64,000 nucleotides of DNA, taken from an uncultured Kiritimatiellota bacterium. Its GTDB lineage: Bacteria > Verrucomicrobiota > Kiritimatiellia > RFP12 > DVOR01. Numbering within the stretch: position 1 is the first letter of the stretch; each line of letters starts with the position of its first letter. This document shows positions 38,109-47,100 of this stretch, piece after piece. The DNA lies in assembly GCA_944389565.1 (NCBI GenBank), contig CALXMV010000011.1, positions 1 to 64,000 on the forward strand, given 5' to 3'. The notes beneath the pieces are model-generated. The model did not search any database and was not told where the DNA came from. It worked only from the letters and a program-made list of their open reading frames with translations. The position numbers were made by a program, and so were the translations under genes.

Positions 38109-40391
38109 TCAGTCGACCTCATCGATACGCTTCTGGATGAGGCGCGCGCGGAGGCCGGTGAGGGTGTGGACGCCCTGGCGGTAGCGCGCGACGGCACGGG
38201 CGCGGAGGGCTTTGGCGAGGGCGGGGTCGGCCTCGGCGCAGGCGTCCGCGGCCTCCCACCATGCGTCCCCGGCGGCGACGGTGTCGCCGGAGATTTCGGC
38301 CTGTGCGGCTTTGGCGAGGGCGGCATCCCCGGAGCGGACGCACGCGTCAAGCGTCGCGGCGTCCCATCGCGCGGCTTTGATCAAGGCGAGGGCAAGGTTT
38401 TTGTTGGCGGTCGGCGCGCCGGACTTTGCCTGTTCGCGCAGATCGTCGAGCGCGGCGGCGGCCGCGAGGCGGGCCTCGGCCTTGGCGACGGTCTGACGCC
38501 AGGCGCCATAACCTTTGGCCTTGACGAGATGACGGGTGGCGAGGTTGGCGAGGCGGATGGTTTCCCTGGCGGCCTTTGAGCTGTCGCACGCCTGGGCGCA
38601 GGCGAGGATGGCCGCGGCGTCGCGGAGGGCGGCGTCCGGCGCCTTGACGGCATTGGCGCGAAGGGCCGTCTGGGCGAGGGTGACGAGCCACGCCTCCTCG
38701 AAACTGCCGGGAAAGGCCGCGACACGGGCCTGAAACACGGCCAAGGCCTCGGCAAAGGCCTTGTCGCGGACAAAGGCGTCCTCGGCGAGCCGGAGCGTGA
38801 CGAGGCGCCCCGCGTCGCTGGCGGCCTCCTTGACGAACGCGAGGATTTCCATGCCGGAAGGCTCGGCGCCGGCGAGAATCTCGGCCATCATCGTTTGTGC
38901 GGCCTCCAGCTCCTCGGCGGAAGGCAAGCCCATGCCGGGGGCGAGCGGAGGCAGCGCGGCGCGGACGTCGGCGGAGCCGACCGCGACCGACGCGGACGGT
39001 TGCCCGGCGGCGGGCGCACGCTTGCCGGGCACGCACCGGAGCGCGACGGCGCGGCGGGCGATTTCCTGCGGAGAGAGGGCCCGGCCGTAAACCGCGAAGT
39101 CGTCCATCACGAAGTGGGGGTCGACAATTTTGGGATCGTAGAAAACCTTCCCGGCCTGGAACCCGAAGAGACTGAGATTACGCGTTTCCCCGAGATACGG
39201 GAAACGCTCCGACACGGCGGCCGGAAAGGTGACGAGGCGGGTCTGCCCGACCTGCCGGCCATCGACCCAAAGCGAGAGGATGCCGGCGTCGAAGCGGATG
39301 GCATAGCAATGGAAGGCGGTGGCGGCGTCGGCCAAATCGGCGTCGATGGGCGCGCCGGCACCGGGCCAATCGGCGGCGAGGCGGATGGTGCCGTTGGGGC
39401 CGGACCGCAGGACGAGACGGTGTGTTCGCCAGTCCGGCGAGTCGCCGACGGCGAGGGAGAACAGCGTGGCCCCGGGCGTGGGCGCGAAACGGCCGACGGC
39501 GACGACGGTGGAGGCGGAGCCGACCACGAGCGGATACTTGAAGGCATCGCCGCGCGAGAAGTAGCAGACAGACGAGCCCTCGCCGTTCGGCGTCCCGATA
39601 TGCTCCCGGGGTGCCCCCTCGGGCGGTCCGTGAAGATTGTGCCCCCAGCTCCACGCCTCGGGTTTCTCGACGCCGAAGGTCCAGTGGAAAGCCGCGCGGG
39701 GTTCCGGCAGGGGCAGGGTGGCGCGGCGGACGGGGCGTCTGGCCAACGCCTCGACCGTCAGCTCCCCGCCGAGCGGTTCCCGGAAGACCTGCGTGGGGCC
39801 GATGCCCACCCCCTCGCCGCCCAGCGCGAGCCCCGCGAGCGCCCCGACGGCGAACTCGTTGTGGATTTGCCCTTCCGTCGCCCGGCCCGCCACGGCCAAC
39901 ACGCAAGGCGTCAGCAACGGCGTGCCCGACTCGGGCAGGTCCGGCACCGCGAAGACCACATGCGTCCACCGGTTGGCACGGTCTTTCGGGAAAGGCACGC
40001 GGAACCCGTCGCGCTGGAGGCGCGACGCGCAACGGGCGACCCGCAGGGCGAAACCGTCGCCGTCCGGAACGATATCGAGTGCCATCGTGTGGAAAACGTT
40101 CGCGCCGTCTCCGGGGACGGACGAGAAGCGCGCGACGGGATAGCTCACGCCCGCCTTGAGCGGCACGCGCACCCACGTGGAAAAGACAAACCGTTTCAGC
40201 CCGTTCCAGTCGCCATACGCCTGGCGCAGCCGACGCACGCACTCGCGCAGCCCGGGATAGTCGCCCTGGTCGAAGAAGACGGCCCGCGGCAAGGGCCCGT
40301 CGTTTTTCCCCGGCCACTCCAGGACCGGTTCGGCGGCCACCGCCGCGAAAGCGAGAAACAGAACCGACACGATGGGCACCGTCATCCTCAT
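38109..40391 (-). CDS. Secreted LamG-domain protein with C-terminal helical repeats (paralog 1)
   Basis: A 760-residue exported protein with a signal peptide (VPIVSVLFLAFAAVAAE). Two beta-sandwich regions follow: residues ~25-205 (FVFSTWVRVPLKAGVSYPV, RWTHVVFAVPDL) and ~225-460, the second a typical LamG/concanavalin fold (FHCYAIRFDAGILSLWVDGRQVG, MDDFAVYGRALSPQEIARRAV). Residues ~500-755 are Ala-rich helices, possibly repeats (ALAVFQARVAAFPGSFEEAW, DAAAILACAQAC). The ATG at 40391 has GGAAGGAG upstream and is preferred over one 11 codons earlier. It is paralogous to the next gene over its whole length, including the ends LRARLIQKRIDE and LRVRLIERRIEE. Confidence 0.83.
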   Translation of the reverse strand: MRMTVPIVSVLFLAFAAVAAEPVLEWPGKNDGPLPRAVFFDQGDYPGLRECVRRLRQAYGDWNGLKRFVFSTWVRVPLKAGVSYPVARFSSVPGDGANVFHTMALDIVPDGDGFALRVARCASRLQRDGFRVPFPKDRANRWTHVVFAVPDLPESGTPLLTPCVLAVAGRATEGQIHNEFAVGALAGLALGGEGVGIGPTQVFREPLGGELTVEALARRPVRRATLPLPEPRAAFHWTFGVEKPEAWSWGHNLHGPPEGAPREHIGTPNGEGSSVCYFSRGDAFKYPLVVGSASTVVAVGRFAPTPGATLFSLAVGDSPDWRTHRLVLRSGPNGTIRLAADWPGAGAPIDADLADAATAFHCYAIRFDAGILSLWVDGRQVGQTRLVTFPAAVSERFPYLGETRNLSLFGFQAGKVFYDPKIVDPHFVMDDFAVYGRALSPQEIARRAVALRCVPGKRAPAAGQPSASVAVGSADVRAALPPLAPGMGLPSAEELEAAQTMMAEILAGAEPSGMEILAFVKEAASDAGRLVTLRLAEDAFVRDKAFAEALAVFQARVAAFPGSFEEAWLVTLAQTALRANAVKAPDAALRDAAAILACAQACDSSKAARETIRLANLATRHLVKAKGYGAWRQTVAKAEARLAAAAALDDLREQAKSGAPTANKNLALALIKAARWDAATLDACVRSGDAALAKAAQAEISGDTVAAGDAWWEAADACAEADPALAKALRARAVARYRQGVHTLTGLRARLIQKRIDEVD

Positions 40392-40440
40392 CTCAGCGTA
40401 CTCCTTCCTTAATGCGTTTTCCAATCCAACGCGCCGCGGC

Positions 40441-42783
40441 TCATCGCGCGTTCCCCTCCTCGATGCGCCGCTCGATCAGGCGCACGCGCAACCCCACCGC
40501 AGCCGGTTTGCCACAGGCATAGAGCGTGGCGGCATGGGCACGGAGCGCCTGGGCAAGCCTCGGCTTGTCCCCCGCGACGCGTTCGGCGGCCTCCCACCAC
40601 CGGTCGGCCAGGGCCAACGCCTCCCTCGCCCCGGGCGCCTCCCCGGCCACGGCCTCCTCGCCCGCGACCGCGGCCAGGTCGGCGTCGCCGCAGCCGATGA
40701 ACGCCGCCAGCGTTTCCTCCCCCCACTCCCCGGACACGGCAAGCCCCTCGGCCAACGCCATCAGATCGGCGGGCTCGCCGCTCTTGGCCTTGGCGCGGAG
40801 ATCGGCGAGCGCGGCGCGCGCCTGCGCGGAGGATCGCGCGGCGGCAAGCGTTTTCCGCCACGCGGCGTGATCCTTGCCCTTGGTGAGATAACGTTCGATT
40901 TGCTTGGTGAGCGTTTCGATTTGCTGGACGAGCCCGGGGCGGTCGTGCCGCTGGGCGAAGGCGAGCGCGGCCTGGGCGTAGGCCAGCGCCGTGTCGGGCT
41001 CGCGGATGGCCGAGGAGCGGAGGGCTTCTTTGAGGAGCGTGGCGGACTCGGCGTCGGTGACGGCGCCCGCGAAGGCGGCGGCGCGGAGGTCGGTCACAGC
41101 AAAGGCGTCGCCAAAGCGGCGTTCCTTGAGCAAGGCCTGCTCGGCGCGGCGGAGGAGTTCATGGCGCGTGGCATCCTCCTCGGCGTCGCGCAAGAGGGCG
41201 ATGAGGTCGGCGGCCTGGGGCGTTTCGCCTTCGAGCAACTCATCGAGCACGGCGTTGGCCTCGGCGCGCGCGGCGGCGGTGGGGAGCGGCTGGCCGGCGG
41301 GGAGGGAAGGGAGCGCGAGGCTGGCGCCCGCGGGTGCGAACGCACCGCCCGTGCCGCTTGCGCCGCCGGCGGACACGCCGCTCGCGGCGCGCGCCACGCC
41401 CGTGAGGCGGAAACGCCCGGCGTCGGCGGCGATTTCCCCATCCGTGAGCGCGCGCGGCCAGAAGGCGAGGTTGTCGAGCGCGTGGCCCTTGGAATAGTAG
41501 CCGCCGCCCATGCGCTGACCCGCCTGGAAGCCGCTCAGCGTGCGGACGCGCCGGAAGGGCGCCGCGCCGTCGGAGGGCGGCATAAGGATCTCGCCGGGCG
41601 CCGCGCGGCCATCCAGGAAGACGCGCAGCCGCCCTTGCTCGCAGGTGATGGCATAGTGGTGGAAGGCCGAGGCCGCGTCGTCGCAGGCGACGGGCAGCCA
41701 CAGTTGCCCGCGCACCCGGCCGCGTTCCCGGTCGTGGGGCAGGTAATCCAGCGTGAGGTTGCCCTCCGCGCCACCCTTGCCGCTCTTGACCATCAGCAGC
41801 CCGTGGGCCTTCCACGAGGTGTCCAGGAAATTGCGCAACGACAGCAGCGCCGCGCGGTCATGCGGCGCGAGGCGCGCCACGAAGGTTACCGTGAAGTCGT
41901 CCGAGGCCACGTCCAGCATATCCCACAGGCAGTAGGGATTGTTCGTCAGCGCCTGGCCGTTGGGCGAAGGCGCGTACTGCTGCTGCGCGCCGAGCAGCCG
42001 CGCCACCGTCATCCCCGCGACCATCCCGCCCGGGCGGAAGGTGCCGTCGAAGGCGAAGTCGGCCCACGGCTCTGGCGCGGCGGCGCGGGCTGGGGAGGCC
42101 TTGGGCCGGATGCGCGCCAGGTAGGCCGGGTTGTCGCGCATCGCCGGGCTCGGGTCCGTGAGGGCGAAGGTCTGCCCCACCGTCACCCCCGGCGCGCCCA
42201 ACGCGATGCCCGCGCAGAACGGCGTGCCCATCAAATCGTTCCAAAGCAGTCCCGAGACACACTTCCCGGCCACCGCGAGCCTGGCCTGGGCCTGGGCCTG
42301 CTGGAAGAGGTTCCCCTGCGCCAGGGATCCCTCGACGGAGAATGCCACGTGCACCCAGCCGTCGCCCGCCGGGAAGGGCACGCGGAGCGTGTGGTCGTCG
42401 GTCTCCCACCTGATGTTCTCGTACTTGGCCAGGACGATCTCGCGGCCGCCACCCGGTGCCGGGCGCACCACGAGCATCATCGCCTGGTTGTCGCGCAGCC
42501 CGGGCCCCGCGCCGGTGAGGAACCGCGCCACGCAGCGCGTCCGCCCATCGTCCGGCACCTTCAGATAGGTGGAGAAGGCGCACGGCACGAAACCGTTGGG
42601 CTTGCCCACGGAGCGGACCTTGGCGATGAGCGGGCGCATGGCAGGCCAATCGCCCGCGTAGAAATAACGCTCCCGCTCCAAGGGCGCGCGCTCACCCTCC
42701 CACGCGAACGCCACCGATTGCGCACGAAGCGACGCCGCTGACGACGCAAGCACGAGCAAGAACAAGACAACAAACGACCGCAT
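40441..42783 (-). CDS. Secreted LamG-domain protein with C-terminal helical repeats (paralog 2)
   Basis: A 780-residue paralog of the previous gene. The signal peptide is VVLFLLVLASSAASLRAQ. Residues ~25-220 and ~240-470 are LamG-like (FHHYAITCEQGRLRVFLDGR and LDNLAFWPRALTDGEIAAD mark the second). Residues ~520-775 are Ala/Glu-rich helices (RRAEQALLKERRFGDAF, LADLRAKAKSGEPADLMALAEGL). LamG domains usually bind glycans or proteins at the surface. RBS AAAGGA precedes the ATG; the frame stays open far upstream, but those codons antisense the giant protein and lack a signal peptide. It lies 17 bases after the giant protein gene. Confidence 0.83.
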   Translation of the reverse strand: MRSFVVLFLLVLASSAASLRAQSVAFAWEGERAPLERERYFYAGDWPAMRPLIAKVRSVGKPNGFVPCAFSTYLKVPDDGRTRCVARFLTGAGPGLRDNQAMMLVVRPAPGGGREIVLAKYENIRWETDDHTLRVPFPAGDGWVHVAFSVEGSLAQGNLFQQAQAQARLAVAGKCVSGLLWNDLMGTPFCAGIALGAPGVTVGQTFALTDPSPAMRDNPAYLARIRPKASPARAAAPEPWADFAFDGTFRPGGMVAGMTVARLLGAQQQYAPSPNGQALTNNPYCLWDMLDVASDDFTVTFVARLAPHDRAALLSLRNFLDTSWKAHGLLMVKSGKGGAEGNLTLDYLPHDRERGRVRGQLWLPVACDDAASAFHHYAITCEQGRLRVFLDGRAAPGEILMPPSDGAAPFRRVRTLSGFQAGQRMGGGYYSKGHALDNLAFWPRALTDGEIAADAGRFRLTGVARAASGVSAGGASGTGGAFAPAGASLALPSLPAGQPLPTAAARAEANAVLDELLEGETPQAADLIALLRDAEEDATRHELLRRAEQALLKERRFGDAFAVTDLRAAAFAGAVTDAESATLLKEALRSSAIREPDTALAYAQAALAFAQRHDRPGLVQQIETLTKQIERYLTKGKDHAAWRKTLAAARSSAQARAALADLRAKAKSGEPADLMALAEGLAVSGEWGEETLAAFIGCGDADLAAVAGEEAVAGEAPGAREALALADRWWEAAERVAGDKPRLAQALRAHAATLYACGKPAAVGLRVRLIERRIEEGNAR

Positions 42784-42800
42784 GGCTGATTTTCCTTTCA

Positions 42801-44178
42801 TCATCGGGCGAGGAGGCGGAAGAAGGCGTTCGGGAGGGGCGGGTCGGCGAAGCGCAGGGGGATGTCGGCCTCCGTGTCGGAACGGCGCGTCGGCGTGCCG
42901 ACGGCGACGGGGGCGGTTTCCGCCCAGGAGGCCTCGTCGAGCGACGCGCCGCCGCGCAGGGCGAAGGCCGCCTCGGGCGCGTAGGGGTCGGCGAGGATGC
43001 CGGCCTCGGCCACGACGCGGGCGGTGACCCAGAGCGCGCCGTCTGCCGGCAGGATTGCCGCCACGCGCAGGGCCACGCGCACCTCCGCCATCGCGCCGCC
43101 GCCCGCCAGGGGCGTGAGGGCGGGGTAGACGCCGAGGACGCGCGCCTGTTCCAGCGTCCCGAGCGTCGTGCCCGGGGCGAGGGAGAGCGGTCCGTCGGCC
43201 ACGAGGGCGCGGGCGGCAGCCTCGGTGACCCACGCGGCGAGCGCCTCGGAGGGTTGCCCCGCCTCCTCCGGCCAGCCGAGCGCGGGGACGTGCCGGCGGA
43301 TGGTGACGGCGCAGGTCTTGTCCGCGGCGTCGAGGGCGAGGCCGTCGGCGTTTTCGAGGCCGAGCAGGATGGTCTTGTCGCCGAGGGCGAGCGCGGCGGG
43401 GTCGAAGGTCAGATAGAGGGTCTTGGGCGCGGTGTCGCCCTGTGCCCATTCCAGGCGGATGGACTCGGGGAAGAAGAAGTCCTCGCCGAGACGCATCGAC
43501 CCGCCGACGACACGCAGGTCCACGGCGGTGGCCGCCTCGGCCGAGCCGCCCTGGACGGTGATGGCGACCGCACCGTCGGGCCCCCGCGCCTCGATGGCGG
43601 GGGAGGCGAAACGGGCGGCGTCGATGACGTGCGCGACGGTGTTCCACCACGCGGGGTCGGTCTCGATGGGCGCGTTGAGGTCGAAGACGATGGTGGCGGT
43701 GGCGTCGATGCGCGCGCCGTCGGGCGCGTCGTCGCGGACCTTGACGCGGTAGGTCACGTGGCCCTCGCCCTCGTGGGCGGCGTTGTTGGGCGGGAGGATG
43801 CCCGCATAGGCGTCGGCCGGCCACTTGTCGGGGGTGGAGTCGTCGACGATGCGCAGATACCACTCCGCCAGGCCGGTGGCGAGGTCGAAGGCCGCCTCCG
43901 TGCGCACCTTGTAGGGCGTGCCGGCGAGGGCGGATTCCGCCGTGCCGGCGGCCAGGCCGGCCAGCGCGGGCTCGGTCTGGTTGTGGTACGCCACGTCCAC
44001 CAGCTCGAACGTCGTCCAATCGAGATCCGGGTCGAGGCGATGCGTCACGCGCACCTCCTGCGCCGCGCCGGTGGCCTCGGGCATGTTCTCGAAATAGACG
44101 GTGTAGGTGAGCCACTGCCCCGGCCTCACCTTCCGCTCCGGTCCCACCCCCGCGGGCCCGCCCATCTCGTTCGGGTCC
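42801..44178. repeat. Near-identical 1.38-kb segment shared with 51624-52998
   Basis: The 3' ends of the two giant genes are almost identical over ~1.38 kb: 43981-44178 matches 52801-52998 base for base where compared, while sequence beyond 44178/52998 diverges abruptly within one codon (GGGTCCCACGACTGC against GGGTCGCAGGATTGG). The offset is 8820 at that end and 8823 at the stop, from one 3-base indel near 43254/52077. This is typical of recent duplication or gene conversion. Confidence 0.85.
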
Positions 44179-47100
44179 CACGACTGCGGCACGGAGGGGT
44201 TTCGCAAGGCTAGCGCCGGCCAATAGATCTCCTGCGGCAGGTCGTCCGGCCCGAGGAAGACCAAGGACAACATCGCGTAGGCGTCGACGACGGCTTGGAA
44301 TTCCGCGATGGCCTCTCGCAATGCGCCGGTGTCCTTCCAGTAGGTGATGGTCCCGGCGGTGGCGTCGCGCATGGCGGTGCCCAGGTCGACGAGCTGGATG
44401 ATGACGTTGACGATTTTCCCCAGCCCGCCGATGGCGCCGCGGATATTCCCCCGGACGATCTCGATATTCTCCAAAATGTTGTCCAAATATCCCCGCACGA
44501 CGTTGCCCTCGGGCAGGAAATGGCCGGAGGCTAGCTGCTTGACAATGCGTACGGCCTCTGCGCTCTCCTTGAATAAGCCCATCGCTTGGCTTGACAACCG
44601 GAGCGCGGCGTCCGCGTCCGAGAAGGAAAAATCGTACCATGCGCGATCCTCGCGCGCCTGAATGAAAGCGGCGAGGTCTGCGGAGAAGGATTCGGCCGAC
44701 GCCTCGATCGCTTTCAGCCGCGCGATCAACTCGCCGACGCGCATCGCGGCGGCACCGCCCACCGCGCCCTGGAGCGCAAGCGCGCTTTCCGTGGAATTGA
44801 CGAAGAACTTGACCATGTCGCTGACGACGCCCCCATCCCCGCCGTGCAGCGTGTAGTAGGTCTCGCCCAATTCCCACACCAGGCGCGCGGCCTGCTTGGT
44901 CACGTCCCACCCGCTTGTTTGCGTGTAGCGCTCCAGCGCGAAGTCGTAGACGCGCAGATGGATGCCGAAGACCCGCCGCGCTTGGAGATAATCGGCGCGA
45001 CGTGCCGCGTTCTCGTCACAGGCATAGGCCGGCTCGGGGATGGGGCGGTCGTAAAGCGTGTGCGCTCGCGCCGAGAGCGCCTTGGCCGCGTCGCGTACTT
45101 CCCAGAAGGAAAGATCCCGGGGTTGCGCGGCGGCTGTGACTGTGGTGACGCGCGCGATCCGGCGCGTTTGGACGGCAGGCTCCCAGAAGGTCTCCTCGCC
45201 GGCGGAGACCGACGCGACACCCAAATCGACCGTCGTGCCCGCTTGGTCGAGGACCGTCAGCGCGTAGTCGCCGGCGGGGACCGTCTCGAAAGCGAAGGAA
45301 CCGTCGCGCGGGTCGATTTCCGCGAAGAGCACCCGATCCGCGCCGGAGGCTAGGACGGTTGGCGCGGAAAGCCCCGTCAGGTCGACCCGCCCCGCAAGCG
45401 CGCCGAAAGGCTCCATCACGACGGTGGCGACGCGATCGCCGCCCTCACCGGCCCAGGCGAAGCCGGTGCCGACGCACGCGTCGTCGCTCGCCGTGAGGAC
45501 GTAACCTCCGGCGGGCAGGTTGGTGAGGCGCCACGTGCCAGAGGCGGTGGGGACGGCGCGGTAGATGCGCACCTCGGCGGCCATGTCCGTGTGGCGGACG
45601 GTGAGGGTGAGTGCCCCGGCGGGGGTGTAGGGCGCGGCCTCGACATCCGCGAGGGAGACCTCGATCGTGCGGAGCTCGGCCAGGCGCAGGGAGACGTCGA
45701 GCGCGTCCACGCCGGGCGCGAGGGAGACGGGGACGGACGCGACCGCGCCCTCGGCCGTGAGCGTCCAGACGCCGGGTTCGAGGTCCGGGGAGAGGAACGC
45801 GCCGGTGGCATCGGCCTCGAAGGTCGCGACGTTCCCCGCGGCGTCGGTGGCGGTGAGCGCGACCCATGGCGCGGGCGCGCCGGAAGGGGCGAGGACGCGC
45901 CCACGGACGCGTTGGCCCGGTTCGCCGAACGCGGTGTCTCGGGCGAGCGCGAAGACAAGGTCGAAGGCAGTGGCATCCTGCCCACGCAGGGCGACGCGCG
46001 TGGCGGCGGCGGCGAGGTCGGCCAGATAAGCCTCGGCATCCGGCCACGGCGCGGGCACGAGAGGCTTGTCCTCGGAGGTGTGCAGGGAGAGCGTGTCGAA
46101 GGTGCCGGAGACGTAACGGAAGGCGGCGCGCCCCTCCGCGCCGGGCTGAAGCGTCCCGGCGAGCGGGGCCGCGCCCGCGCCGACGAACTGGAGCAGGGCG
46201 AGCCCGGAGGCGCCGTCCTCATAAGCCAGCGAGCCATCACCCGAGAGTGCCACCTGCAGGACGGGCGCGGGGATGGGCCGTTCGCCGGAATTGCCATAGC
46301 GCAGAACGCACTCATAGGTGCGCCCCGGACGGACGGCGTCGGGGATCTCCAGCTCGGCCCAGAGTTTGCCGGGCAAAAGTTCGCGCTCCACGGAGAAGGC
46401 GTCCGCCAACGCCACCGCGGCATCGGCGGAGGCCACGCGCACGGAATAGGTCGCGCCGGGCTCCAGCAACGAACAATCGAGCGTGGCGGCGAGCGTCTCG
46501 CCGGAGAGGCGCTCCACGGCGAGAATCGCCCCGGGGGCGGCGGGCGACAGGTCGAGCGCGACTCCCTCGGGGAAGCCCGCGCCGCTGAGCACAAGCGTCG
46601 CCACGCCCTCGTTCGGCAGGCGACTCGGCGAGGCGACGGTGAGCGCAAGCGGCGTGGCCTCGACCGTCGCGGCGCAGGCGTCCCCTTCGTGCCCGCCCGT
46701 GACGACGACGTAGAGCGTGCCGCCGCCCTCGGGGATGGCGATGACGCACGCGGGGCCGACGTCCGTCGCGGCGCCTTCCGTGGGAACGGCGCCGAAGCCC
46801 CAACGCACGGTGGCGCCCTCGGGCACGGTCAGGCGGAGGACACCCTCGGCGCCCGTCAGGTCAAACGCTTGGGTGAGCGTGCCGTCGGCGGCGAGTTCGT
46901 CCGCCCAGCCCCCCTCGGCCGGCGCGGAGACAGGCACCGTGACGGGGAAGGCGACCGACGACGTGAGGGCGTTGTTGGCGGTGAGCGTGCCCTCGAAGAC
47001 GTCGCGCCAGGCGTTGGACACGACCTTGAGCCGCCATTCGCCCTCAGCCATCGGCGGCACGGCGAGGGGGCGCTCCACGCGCAACGTCCCGCCGGCGGGG

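Noticed and set aside
40441-44910. A 1489-codon frame extending upstream of the second LamG gene
   Set aside because: The upstream 700 codons lie over the giant gene in another frame and are Arg/Gly-rich. The start at 42783 has a signal peptide and RBS.
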